A stretch of DNA of 64,000 nt from NCBI GenBank assembly GCA_963930655.1, contig OZ005609.1:15015001-15079000 (forward strand), in the 5' to 3' direction. A program made the position numbers and the translations under genes. Source of the stretch: Myrica gale (taxonomy: Eukaryota > Streptophyta > Magnoliopsida > Fagales > Myricaceae). The notes beneath the pieces are model-generated. The model was given only the letters and a program-made list of their open reading frames with translations, did not search any database and was not told where the DNA came from. Positions 24,229-35,749 of the stretch are shown piece after piece (the first letter of the stretch is position 1; every line of letters starts with the position of its first letter).

Positions 24229-26196
24229 AGAATTTCAGGCCTTGTGCTGGTACTTACCCCCTCGACTCGCGTATAGGAATCACATGCACAAAATTCAGGG
24301 ATTACTGCACGATAAAACTCTTAAGATTGCCCAATGCCTTCGACATTAGTTAGTGGAAGTCTTGATTTAAAAGGTTACAAGTTAAAAAGGTTGTAAGCCG
24401 GTTTAGAAACTTAAACAAAGGAAGTAAAATTGCATAAAATATTAAAAATCGCTATATTTGCACTTTACTGATGAAAACCTTAGTCGATTAACGATTAAAA
24501 CAAAAAAAAATGGCAAAATGGTAAAAAGTATCGTATTGTAATAATATGCACTTATTTAGGAAAATACCATTAACGAATTAGGTTGATAATAGATTGGTAT
24601 TGTAGAAGATTAAAGTGTAATTAAAGGAAATAAATAAACTATGTAGCAATGAATCAACATAGAGAAATACACATTTTCATTTAAACGAACACGGTGTGGT
24701 ACATAAAGGTGCAAAAAGTCCTCCAAGAGGATTTCAAAAGAATAGGTGTGGGTTATACAAAAATGTGAGCTCCCTCTAGTTCACCTAGCCTATACAATCG
24801 CGTTTCAAAGGATCAATAACAGATTTGAAACACTATCATCAAAAGAAAACAAAAGACACAACGAAAGAGGGATACAAACAGACCATGTGTATCTAGAATC
24901 TCTTTGGCCTTGAAATAATCCAACATCATGCTTAACAATAAAAAGACAAACACAAACAAACATAAAAGAGGTGAGTCCTACTAACTCAGTAAGGTTGAGG
25001 AAAGGGGCATGCTCATACAAATATAACTCATGCTTCGAAATAAATAGCATAATGACAATTATCCAAGTCATAAATAGCATAGCAATAGTACAGAGAATGC
25101 ATGCAATGCATTTGAAATGCATTCGCTCATCATATGGTTCACTGAGGCATTCCCGGTGTCTGCTCTGTTAATCCTAGAGTCGGGTTGTGCATCTCTCCTG
25201 GAGTCATGAGACTGTCTCGTGCCACCTACACCAGGACCTTTAAAACCTTTAAAAACAACGTCATAGCGTCCAGAATGAGCTCACCCACTCCCAACAGTGG
25301 GGGGTTGCACTCTCCTAACATCTACCCGATACAGTCACTCTTTTTTCGGGAATCACCTCGCAGGCTTGAGGGTTCCTCACATTTTTTTTCCTCTTATGAA
25401 GTGAATGCAATTTAATACACAAATATCATTCATATGCAATGTATACATCTCAAACATCCCATGACATGACTTGAAAACATAAACCAATAAAGTACTTATA
25501 ATTTCGATGTTGCAAATTCCAGAAAGTAGATCCACAAACTAAATTTAAAATATTTAATCAGTTTCTATGTCATATGGTTTCAAATTATTAAAATTTTTTC
25601 TTTAAATAAATAATTAAATAAAAAAACACTTATATTAATCATTTAATTCATCAAATACTACAAGAAAACATCAGATCATCATCAAGAATCAAACAACAAT
25701 CATCAAACATCTTTAGAAGTCATTGCTTTCCATTTCTTTCCATTGTCTTAGAACACATTTCATGCACGTGTTCCCTTTTCGTTTCCTTGTCAATCCATGA
25801 CATTTCTATTTATTTTAAGCATTCTTAGGTCACTGTCATAATCTCTTTCACCATTGAGCATTATTTACAAGTTTTTATCATCATCAAATCCACATACAAC
25901 ATGCAAGCATTAAATATGAAAGACCATGGTTTCATGTTTAGGCAGGGGCGTTTTAGGCTATCCTTAATAATACTAATTAAATAATTAAAGATCAAATTAA
26001 TAATTAAATATTAATACTGTCCAAATAAAGACTTTTTAGTCATCCTTAGACCCTACTGGGCCTATCCTTAAAGTTTCAAAGTGTTTTGGGCTTGTTTAGG
26101 GTTAACGGGCCTAAAGTCCATTTAGACTATTAAACGACTTTGTGATTTGAGCCCCTAATTATACTCTAATTGGGGTAAAATTTGGGCTTCCCCATC

Positions 26197-26201
26197 CATT
26201 T
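26197..26201. repeat. Left 5-bp TSD of the Sirevirus
   Basis: CATTT, repeated perfectly at 35745-35749 directly after the 3' LTR. Confidence 0.92.
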
Positions 26202-26599
26202 TGTTGGCTTTGAGTCACAATCAATGTTTTGATGATAACAATATAAGTAATTGAGTTGTGGAGCAAAACGAATCCAAAATGAGCACGGAGCGATCAAACA
26301 ACATCACTTTCAATGGAAGTGCTCTTAAAGTGAAGACTCAAGTCGCTAGGGTAATCTTTGTAACTCTAAAACTTCATCTTTAACAAGGATGTCAATCACA
26401 CACATGCATAAGTCTTCAAAACTTGCATAAACTGTTTTAATGTTTGTTGTAAGATTAAAACCTTTTTAGTACCTTCAAAATATCCCAAATATACTCCCAA
26501 ACTTTTTATATACTTATGAGAAGTTAGAGTTTAAAATTGGGTATTTTAAGTTGGTCAAAATCGAGTTTTTAGAACAACCGGATGAAGCTTAAAATGAGG

Positions 26600-26825
26600 A
26601 GGTCGACCGGCTCAATGTAGCGGTCGACCGGACCTACGACCGCTTGGTGTAGCGGTCGACCGGTAGCTTCAGAGATACTCTGACAAATCGCCCGTTGTGT
26701 AACGGTAACATGTAGAGGTCAACCGGTTCATGTAGCGGTCGACCGGTAGCATTTAATAGAGAGTCGTTACGCTTCTGGCATTATGACCGTTGAACAACGA
26801 TAAACTTGAAGCGGTCGACCGGCTC
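26600..26825. repeat. Cluster of GGTCGACC palindromes in the 5' LTR
   Basis: The word TGTAGCGGTCGACCGG and variants recur about six times, alternating with GACCGCT and CCGTTG/CAACGG words, so the block can fold on itself. The same cluster appears in the 3' LTR (34885-35105). Confidence 0.85.
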
Positions 26826-26877
26826 GTTTTAACAGTTCACTCTAACGGCTATAAACGGCTATTTTTCTCATGAGGTC

Positions 26878-26885
26878 TATATAAA
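26878..26885 (+). promoter_or_regulatory. LTR promoter TATA box
   Basis: TATATAAA about 55 bases after the palindrome cluster, in the position expected for the U3/R promoter; the 3' LTR has the same box at 35161-35168. Confidence 0.7.
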
Positions 26886-27502
26886 GTCATTCTCATGCCT
26901 TTGAAACTCAACCAAATCGTTCATAATCATTTACAAAGGCTTAGAGTAATAAAAAATCTTCCAATCTTTATTCAAGCATCATACACACATATTCTTCATT
27001 TTTCACATCCTTGTTATTGTGTGAATCCTAAGAGCTAGTCATTTCTCATTGTAATATCTACTCCATCAAGGGAGTTTTAGAGGGGAATTTTGTTCAACCA
27101 TACACATTCCTAAGAGAGTGATTCTCTTGCATCCTTTCGGTGAGGGTTGTTCATCGAAAGAAGGAGTTTGGAGAGGTTTGTTCTCAAACTCGTTCTTGAG
27201 GCTTGAAGAGAGTTTTTCTCAAGCTCAAGTGTAAGGAAACCGTTCCCTTGGTTGAAGGGAGAATAGTGAAGAAACCTCAAGACTCGGTAAAGAAGCTTGA
27301 GGGGTGGACGTAGGCGGGCTTGCCGAACCACCTAAATATTGTGTTTGCTTCTCTTCCCTTATCTCTTTATTTGTGCTACTAGTTTATTGCTTTAAAGTTT
27401 TCTCTTGTAGCTAGCAAACACACTCTTTGGGGTAATTTTCGAAAAAGTTTTGAAACCCAATTCACCCCCTTCTTGGGTTGCCTTAATCGTAGGAATATCA
27501 AT

Positions 27503-27514
27503 TGGTATCAGAGC
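27503..27514 (+). promoter_or_regulatory. Primer binding site of the Sirevirus element
   Basis: TGGTATCAGAGC, perfect match to the initiator methionine tRNA complement, two bases after the LTR. Confidence 0.92.
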
Positions 27515-27554
27515 TTGGTGCTCACTTTAGCAAGATTTAAAAATCTTGAGTTAA

Positions 27555-29200
27555 AATGACAACTTCAAGCAACAACTCTCATGTTGAGGGACTCTCAACA
27601 TCTAGACCCCTTCCTTCAATGGAAGTGATTACACCTATTGGAAAGCAAGGATGAAAATATATTTTCAATCCATTGATTATGATCTATGGCTTTGTGTTTT
27701 AAATGGACCACATTATCCTATGAAATCCGTAGATGAGAAAATTGTCCCTAAATCCGCCAGTGAGTATATTGATGATGACAAAAAGAAAATTTCCATAAAT
27801 GCTAAAGCCATGAACATTCTTTATTGTGCATTAGATATAAATGAATTCAATATAATATCTACTTGTGATAGCGCAAAGGAAATTTGGCATACTCTAGAAA
27901 TCACACATGAAGGTACAAACAAAGTAAAATAATCTAAGATAAGCATGCTAGTTCATAACTATGAATTGTTCAAAATGAAACCGGAAGAAAACATTAGCGA
28001 CATGCTTACTAGATTTACAAATATCATAAATGGTTTAAATGCTCTTGGAAAAGTGTACACTAACTCCGATTTGGTGAGGAAAATTCTTAGGTTTCTACCA
28101 AAGACTTGGGAAGCCAAAGTCACGGCTATTCAAGAAGCAAAGGACCTCACCAAATTGCCTTTGGAAGAGCTTGTTGGATCTCTCATGACTCACGAAATCA
28201 CCATGAAGGGTCATGAAGAAGAAAGTCCAAAAAGGAGGAGTATAGCTTTGAAATCTTCCGTTGTTGAGGTTGAAGAAGATAATGATGAGAGTGGAGACGA
28301 GGATATTGCACTCATGACAAGGAACTTCAGAAACTTCCTCAAGAGAAAGCAAGCAAGGAAGAACTTCAAAGATTTCAAGAGAGAAGAGCCAAAAAGGGAA
28401 TACTCAAAGGTGGACAACAAGAAGGACCACATCACTTGCTACAAGTGCAAGAAACCCGGTCACATCAAGGCGGATTGTCCCCTACTCAAATATAAAAAGA
28501 AAGCTATGAAAGCAACTTGGGAAGATAGCGATTCAAGCTCCTCCGAAGAAGAAGATGAGGGAGAAATCGCAAACAAGTGCTTCATGGCACTAGAAGATGA
28601 TGAGGTATATCTCTCGGATCTTGAAGATTCAAAACCCTCATATGATGAATTAGAAAATGCTTTTAATGAGTTATACACTACATTTGAAAAGCTTTAACTC
28701 AAATACAATGTTTTGAAAAATAAGCATTCACTAGCTACAAGTGTCCTTGATTCCTTAAAGGATGAACAAGGAACTTTGAAGCTAGAGAATGAGGAATTGA
28801 AACTAAAAGTTTCAACCTTGGAAATTGAGAACAAATCTTTCAAAGATAAGGTTACTCGTCAAAACACCATTCTTGAAAAATTCACTCAAGGAAGCAAAGC
28901 TTTGGAAAACATTCTTAATAGTCAAATATGTGTCTTTGACAAAAGCGGATTAGGCTACAAGCCTTATAAAAATGAAAAGTATTTCAAAAACTTCTTTGTC
29001 AAAGCTAAATCTTCGAATGAATCTTTTCACATTTGCAACTTTTGCAACAAGAATGGACATCTAATATTTGATTGTCCTCTTAAGAAATTTGGGTGCAAAG
29101 CTCTTAGAAAGGTATGGGTTCCAAAGGGAAACCAAAAGGACCCAAAAGGTTTGGGTACCAAAAGCTTCATCTTGAATTTGTTTTGTAGGATTCAAGAAAG
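27555..29200 (+). pseudogene. Sirevirus gag with zinc knuckles, broken
   Basis: An ATG at 27555 opens a short frame lost within 100 bases; from 27651 the gag frame reads MKIYFQSIDYDLWLCVLNG (UBN2-type capsid region). In-frame TAA codons occur at 27930-27932 and 28695-28697, with the same frame open on each side. CYKCKKPGHIKADCP at about 28437-28481 is a classical CCHC nucleocapsid knuckle and CNFCNKNGHLIFDCP near 29035-29080 is a second one. A Ser/Glu/Asp-rich stretch and a Lys/Glu coiled-coil-like region (28713-28900) lie between. Near 29200 the frame must shift to enter protease. Confidence 0.88.
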
Positions 29201-29221
29201 AAGAAATGCAATAGTTGGTTC

Positions 29222-32200
29222 TTGGATAGTGGATGTTCAAGATACATGACTGGTGACCCATCAAGGTTCTCAAGTCTATCAACCATCAAAGGTGGAAATG
29301 TAACATTTGGCGACAACTCCAAAGGGAAAATAATTGGTATAGGCAATATTGGCGGTAATACTCTTCCTCTTATTGAAAATGTGCTATTAATTGATAAATT
29401 AAAGCATAATTTGCTTAGTATTAGTCAACTCTGTGATAAAGGTTATAGAGTTGTATTTGAATCTTCTCAATGCCTTATTGAAAATGTCATTGATGACAAA
29501 TTATTGTTCATTGGCCATAGGAATTCAAATGTGTATAAGATTGACATTGATCAAAATACTTGTGTGGATAATTGTCTTGTGGTCAATGTAAATGATAGTT
29601 GGTTATGGCATAGAAGATTAGGTCATGCTAGTGTGCATCAAATTTTGAAAATTTCTAACCATGATATTGTGAATGGTCTACCCAAGTTAAATTTTGAAAA
29701 AGACCAAGTTTGTGAAGCTTGTCAAATGGGAAAACAAGTGAAAACCTCTTTTAAATCCAAAAACTTCATTTCAACTAGTAGACCTCTACAATTACTTCAC
29801 TTGGATTTATTTGGTACATCAAGAACTCAAAGTCTTGGTGGAAAGACCTATGCTTTTGTAATTGTGGATGACTACTCTAGGTTCACTTGGATTTTATTTT
29901 TAGCTTCAAAAGATGAGGTCATTCATGAATTCATCAAATTTTCAAAAGGGTGCAAAACGCAAAAGGATACACCATTGTGGCCATTAGAAGTGATCATGGT
30001 GGTGAATTTGTCAATGAGAAGTTCGAATCATTTTGTAGCTTAAACGGTTATGAGCATAATTTTTCAACATCTAGAACTCCTCAACAAAATGGGGTTGTTG
30101 AGAGAAAGAATAGAACTATTCAAGAGATGACAAGAACTATTTTGAATGAAAACAAGTTACCGAAATATTTTTGGGCCGAGGCCGTCAATACATCTTGCTA
30201 TGTTTTGAATAGGGTATCTATGAGACCCATTTTGAAGAAAACTCCTTACGAGCTTTGGAAAGATAGAAAACCCAACATCCATTATTTCAAAGTCTTTGGT
30301 TGCAAATGCTTCACTTTAAATACCAAAGACAACCTTGGAAAATTTGACTCTAAAACCGATGTTGGAATTTTCCTTGGATATTCTAATTCGAGCAAAGCTT
30401 ATAGAGTTTATAACAAAAGGACTCTTTGTGTTGAAGAATCAATGCATATTACTTTTGATGAATCTAATAGTCCATTTGAGAAAAATACAAGTGCATATAT
30501 TGAAGATATTGAGGGGGAGATGGAAGGACTTGAAATCAACATTAACCCCACTCAAGGTGAGGATGCTCAACCCCCAAGTGAAGAAAATGTTCAACCATTG
30601 CAAGAAGAAGGTACTTCACAAGAACTCCCTAAGGAATGGAGGTATGCTACTAGCCACCCTCAAGAGTTAATTATTGGTGATCCATCTCATGGAACTAGAA
30701 CTAGAGCTTCACTTAGAAATATTTGTAATCATCTTGCATTTGTGTCTCAAATTGAACCTAAGACTTTTCTTGAAGCCGAAAACGATGAAAGTTGGATTTT
30801 GGCAATGCAAGAAAAGTTAAACCAATTTGAGAGAAATCAAGTTTGGGAACTTGTCCCTAGACCCAAGGATCAAACCATTATTGGCACAAAATGGGTCTTT
30901 AGGAACAAGGTTGATGAGCACGGTACTATTATTAGAAACAAAGCTAGATTGGTTGCTAAAGGCTATAATCAAGAAGAAGGAATTGATTATGATGAAACAT
31001 ATGCACCTGTAGCACGTTTGGAATCCATTAGAATGCTTTTGGCCTTTGCTTGTTATAAAAATTTTATGCTTTATCAAATGGATGTGAAAAATGCTTTCTT
31101 AAATGGTTTTATCTTGGAAGAAGTCTATGTAGAACAACCACAAGGTTTTCAAAACGAAGTCTGTCCAAATCATGTTTTCAAATTGAAAAAGGCTTTGTAT
31201 GGACTAAAACAAGCTCCTAGAGCTTGGTATGATAGACTTAAAACTTTCCTCGTTGAAAAAAGTTTTTCCATGGGTAAAGTTGACACAACACTTTTCACCT
31301 AGTCCAAAAACAATGATATCATAATTGTACAAATATATGTGGATGACATTATTTTCGGTGATACTAATGACTCTCTTTGTCAAGAACTTTCTAAGTTTAT
31401 GCATGAAGAGTTCGAGATGAACATGATGGGTGAGCTCAACTTCTTCCTTGGACTTCAAATCAAGCAATCCAAAGAAGGAATCTTCATAAGCCAAGCCAAG
31501 TATACAAAGGACTTACTCAAACGCTTTGGAATGGAGACCTTCAAAGCGGCCGAAACACCAATGAGCACATTGCTAAAGCTTGATGCGGATGAAAAAGGTA
31601 AAAAGGTAGACATCACCAAATATAGAGGTAAGATTGAAGCTCTCCTCTATTTGACGGCTAGTAGGCCGGATATCATGTTCAGTGTGTGCTTATGTACTAG
31701 ATTCCAAGCTTGTCCTAAAGAATCACATCTTGTTACTGTAAAACGTATTTTTCGATATCTTTCGAGAACTATCAACCTAGGACTTTGGTATCCTAGAGAC
31801 ACTCACATGAACCTAGTAAGTTATTCCGATGCTGACTTTGCCGGGTGCAAAGTCGATAGAAAAAGTACTAGTGGCACTTGCCATTTCCTATGTTCATCTT
31901 TAGTTTCTTGGAGTAGCAAGAAACAAAACTCGGTTGCATTATCAACAACCGAAGCGGAATACATAGCGGCCGGTAGTTGTTGTGCTCAAGTGTTGTGGAT
32001 GAAACAAACACTCAAAGATTTTGGACTAGAATTTGATAGTATACCCATCAAATGTGATAACACTAGTGCTATCAACTTATCCAAGAATCCTATCCAACAC
32101 TCAAGGACTAAACACATTGAAGTAAGACATCATTTTCTAAGAGATCAAATTCAAAAAGGTGACATCTCACTTGAGTTCATTAGTACTGAGCATCAACTAG

Positions 32201-32286
32201 CTGACATTTTCACAAAACCCTTGAGTAATGATAGATTTCGTGATCTTAGACGAGACATTGGGTTTTTAGATGCAAATGCACTTTGA
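29222..32286 (+). pseudogene. Sirevirus pol: protease, integrase, RT, RNase H, broken
   Basis: Protease starts LDSGCSRYMTGD. GAG-pre-integrase has WLWHRRLGHAS and CEACQMGKQ; the integrase core shows HLDLFG, the DDYSRF stretch and, after a frame break near 29950, SDHGGEF and [14 protein letters not shown] includes [35 protein letters not shown] and [14 protein letters not shown]; a TAG at 31300-31302 interrupts the frame just before the catalytic YVDD box (31336-31347). RNase H has SYSDADFAG, STTEAEYIA and ADIFTKPLS. The frame is therefore broken at about 29950 and at 31300; everything from 31303 to the TGA at 32284 is open. Catalytic motifs survive, so decay is recent or slow. Confidence 0.92.
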
Positions 32287-32443
32287 AATGCTATCTCTTT
32301 GATTTCCATGTTTTTTATTTGTTTTGGTGTTTTTAAACATGTTTAAAACACCTTTATGACTTATTACATGTTTGACATTCATCAAATGCATCATTTCATT
32401 TCATTTATGGGCCTTAAAACCTCATTTCTCGAGACTGTAATCT

Positions 32444-32600
32444 GTAGCGGTCGACCATGTAGAACCGCTATGCCAAGCAGTCGATCATCCTGTGAAACCG
32501 CTACATGTAGCGGTCGATGGTCTTGAACCGCTATACCAAGCGGTCGACCGCCTCGTCGAGCCTATATATACTACAGTTCACATTTTGGTCGACCAGCTCT
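32444..32600 (+). promoter_or_regulatory. Promoter-like module before the env-position ORF
   Basis: Between the pol stop and the downstream ORF, GGTCGACC palindromes recur (32449-32456, 32542-32549, 32587-32594, plus degenerate copies near 32480 and 32513), with GAACCGCTA words, followed by TATATATA at 32563-32570 and a pyrimidine-rich leader. The layout of palindromes then TATA matches that of the element's own LTR. A separate promoter for the downstream ORF is inference. Confidence 0.5.
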
Positions 32601-32853
32601 CATTTCTCCCGTACAGCTCCGACTCTCTCGCCCTAAGCTCTCTCAAATCCTTCCCAAAACACCATAACCTGCCCTAAAATTGTTCCCCATCATCTCAGAA
32701 CCTCATTTTCGACCTAAGCCCTAAGATTTTGAGTTGATTCACATCAAAATCCATCAAGAACGAGAATTTTAAGGATTTTGGCCTCTTTGAAACCCTAACC
32801 CCAATTTTTTGACTTCCAGCCTCTTTTCTCTCAAATTTTCGAGTTCAATCATC

Positions 32854-34140
32854 ATGCCAAGGACGAAGCAACCTGCCCTACACGTCTCAGAGAGCCCGGG
32901 ATCATCTCGGTCGTCAGCAGCTCCTTCGGGTGAGCCCGATTACTATTTCCTTAATGATGAATGTTAGTGACTTCTCAAATAGAAAAGTTATGACTTGTAG
33001 GAAAGTGGATAGAGCATCACTTTCGGACTTTGAGATTGAGCGTCCCTTTATGAAGCAGGGATGGCTAAACTTGTTGGATATGGGTAACGAAGTGTTTCCC
33101 AAATATGTTAGAATGTTTTTCGCTAACATGTCTACTGGTTGGGAAGCGGGTGGCCTGTTTACCGTTAAGAGTAAGGTTGGGGGATGGGTTGTTGTTTTAA
33201 ATGAAGTCATTCTCAGTGAGATTTTTGGTATCCCACATGTTGGGATCCGGGCCTACGAGCTTAAGACATGGCCCGTGTGTAAGGGCTTTGATTATGGAGC
33301 AGCCCTAAGTTTACTCCTAGGAGCTGATGTGGCAGAGGATGCACCTAGAAAAATCTATGCCAACAAGTTACCACCTGTTCGTTTGAGACTGCTGCATTTA
33401 ATCTGCACTCATAACTTGATGTCTCAGGGTGGACACCGAGAGGAGGTGACTTATATGGATGTTTTTGTACTAGAAAGTCTTTTGAAGGAGCAAAAGTTCA
33501 ACCTTCCTTACATTATGCTCAAACATATGGAAGCAACATGTGCACCTAAGAAGAATCTACCCTATGGCTTGCTGTTTACCCTGATTTTTCGCCATTTTGG
33601 CGTGGCACTCAGTTCTCGAGAGCAAGACACTTTGACAAAGAGTGAGCTATTTGATACTCACACTTTAACCCGGATGGGCTATCGACGGACTTCCCGGAAC
33701 ACTTGGGTGTCTAAGCATCAGGCGAGTGATGAGGATGAGTCTGAGGAGGCTGATGAGGAGTTTGAGGATGTGGATGAGCCTGCGGGGGCTGATGAGGATT
33801 TGGAGGCTGAGGATGAGCCTGCTGGTGAGGAGGTAGATGCTGAGGCGATAGAGTTTGACATAGATGCCGATTTGGCTGATGATCCTCCCTTTATTCCTTC
33901 TCCTACCAGTGCTCCCGACCATACTTTTTCCCTTGAGTCCCGGTTCACCGCTTTTGAGCACAGGTTGGATTCCCGGTTCACCATTTTTTAGCAGAGGATG
34001 GATTCCCGGTTGACTGCTTTTGAGCAGAGGATGGATGATAGGCATGAGGCACAACAGAAGTTTCTACATGACAGTGTCACTTCTATGCAGGAGGAGTAGA
34101 GGCGGTTCTTTGAGGACACGAGGACTTTCATGGCCCGTTT
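32854..34140 (+). pseudogene. Env-position ORF of the Sirevirus ('putative plant transposon protein' type), broken
   Basis: An ATG at 32854 begins a short Ser/Pro-rich N-terminus that stops near 32958; a different frame is open from 32930 to 33991 (353 codons) and continues after a stop at 33989-33991 to a further stop near 34098 and a final one about 34155. The core has conserved-looking segments (LDMGNEVFP, LNEVILSEIFGIPHVG, LRLLHLICTHNLM, PYGLLFTLIFRHFG) that I associate with the plant-transposon domain found downstream of pol in many Sireviruses. An acidic linker (33720-33870) and a C-terminal heptad-like repeat (FTAFEHRLDSRF type, three to four times) follow. No signal peptide or clear transmembrane helix is visible, so calling it a true envelope protein is not supported. 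Confidence 0.7.
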
Positions 34141-34224
34141 TCCTCCACCATCATGATTTTCATCGCATATGCATTTCATTTTATTACTGTTTATGTATTT
34201 CCTTTGCTTATGTATTTCCTTTTT

Positions 34225-34485
34225 TATGATGACAAAGGGGGAGAAGAAATATGTGATATCTCTTTTTGTATCTCTGTACCCCTTTGAGACTTTGATGTAC
34301 TATTTTACTTTGATACGAAAGCCTGTTTATTATTCATATATCATTCTTTCATATTCTATACTAACTTGTGTCCTTGAAGCATTAAAATGTCCAAAAGCTC
34401 CACATCAAAGTACAAAAGATAGGGGGAGACAAGATCAACAAGAGAACGATCAATTAATTTATTGTCATCATCAAAAAGGGGAGAT
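34225..34485 (+). promoter_or_regulatory. Multiple polypurine tracts upstream of the Sirevirus 3' LTR
   Basis: AAAGGGGGAGAAGAAA (about 34237-34252), ATAGGGGGAGACAAG (about 34419-34433) and AAAAAGGGGAGAT (34473-34485, adjoining the LTR). Multiple G-rich purine tracts before the LTR are a described Sirevirus trait; only the last one directly abuts the LTR. Confidence 0.8.
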
Positions 34486-35744
34486 TGTTGGCTTTGAGTC
34501 ACAATCAATGTTTTGATGATAACAATATAAGTAATTGAGTTGTGGAGCAAAACGAATCCAAAATGAGCACGGAGCGATCAAACAACATCACCTTCAATGG
34601 AAGTGCTCTTAAAGTGAAGACTCAAGTCACTAGGGTAATCTTTGTAACTCTAAAACTTCATCTTTAACAAGGATGTCAATCACACACATGCATAAGTCTT
34701 CAAAACTTGCATAAACCGTTTTAATGTTTGTTGTAAGATTAAAACGTTTTTAGTACCTTCAAAATATCCCAAATATACTCCCAAACCTTTTTATATACTT
34801 ATGAGAAGTTAGAGTTTAAAATTGGGTATTTTAAGTTGGTCAAAATCGAGTTTTTAGAACAACCGGATGAAGCTTAAAATGAGGAGGTCGACCGGCTCAA
34901 TGTAGCGGTCGACCGGACCTACGACCGCTTGGTGTAGCGGTCGACCGGTAGCTTCAGAAATACTCTGACAAATCGACCGTTGTGTAACGGTAACATGTAG
35001 AGGTCGACCGGTAGCATTTAATAGAGTCGTTACGCTTCTGACATTATGACCGTTGAACAACGGTAAACTTGAAGCGGTCGACCGGTTCATGTAGCGGTCG
35101 ACCGACTCGTTTTAACAGTTCACTCTAACGGCTATAAACGGCTATTTTTCTCATGAGGTCTATATAAAGCCATTCCCATGCCTTTGAAACTCAACCAAAT
35201 CGTCCATAATCATTTACAAAGGCTTAGAGTGATCAAACACACATATTCACATCCTTGTTATTGTGTGAAGCCTAAGAGCTAGTCATTTCTCATTGTAATA
35301 TCTACTCCATCAAGGGAGTTTTAGAGGGGAATTTTGTTCAACCATACACATTCCTAAGAGAGTGATTTTCTTGCATCCTTTCGGTGAGGGTTGTTCATCG
35401 AAAGAAGGAGTTTGGAGAGGTTTGTTCTCAAACTCGTTCTTGAGGCTTGAAGAGGGTTTTTCTCAAGCTCAAGTGTAAGGAAACCGTTCCCTTGGTTGAA
35501 GGGAGAATAGTGAAGAAACCTCAAGACTCGGTAAAGGAGCTTGAGGGGTGGACGTAGGCGGGCTTGCCGAACCACCTAAATATTGTGTTTGCTTCTCTTC
35601 CCTTATCTCTTTATTTGTGCTACTAGTTTATTGCTTTAAAGTTTTCTCTTGTAGCTAGCAAACACACTCTTTGGGGTAATTTTCGAAAAAGTTTTGAAAC
35701 CCAATTCACCCCCCTCTTGGGTTGCCTTAATCCTAGGAATATCA
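34486..35744 (+). repeat. 3' LTR of the Sirevirus element
   Basis: 1259 bp, nearly identical to 26202-27500 apart from scattered substitutions and two main indels (fewer palindrome units near 35000 and a shorter segment near 35230-35260). Confidence 0.93.
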
Positions 35745-35749
35745 CATTT
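35745..35749. repeat. Right 5-bp TSD of the Sirevirus
   Basis: CATTT, identical to 26197-26201. Confidence 0.92.

Larger units (their letters stand above)
26202..27500 (+). repeat. 5' LTR of the Sirevirus element
   Basis: 1299 bp. Contains a cluster of GGTCGACC palindromes (about 26603-26823) followed by a TATA box. Relative to the 3' LTR it retains an extra stretch near 26959-26998 and an extra palindrome unit near 26717-26740. Confidence 0.93.
26202..35744 (+). mobile_element. Copia C: Sirevirus-type Ty1/copia element with extra 3' ORF
   Basis: A 9.5-kb element with LTRs of 1299 bp (26202-27500) and 1259 bp (34486-35744), both TGTTGGCTTTGAG...GGAATATCA, a perfect CATTT TSD, and an exact TGGTATCAGAGC primer binding site. 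Order: gag with CCHC knuckle, protease, integrase, RT, RNase H (to 32286), then an additional ORF in the envelope position (about 32854-34140), then at least three G-rich purine tracts before the 3' LTR. Long LTRs, an env-position ORF and multiple polypurine tracts are the known hallmarks of the Sirevirus genus. Several in-frame stops and frameshifts in gag, pol and the extra ORF indicate that this copy is inactive though structurally complete. Confidence 0.92.
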
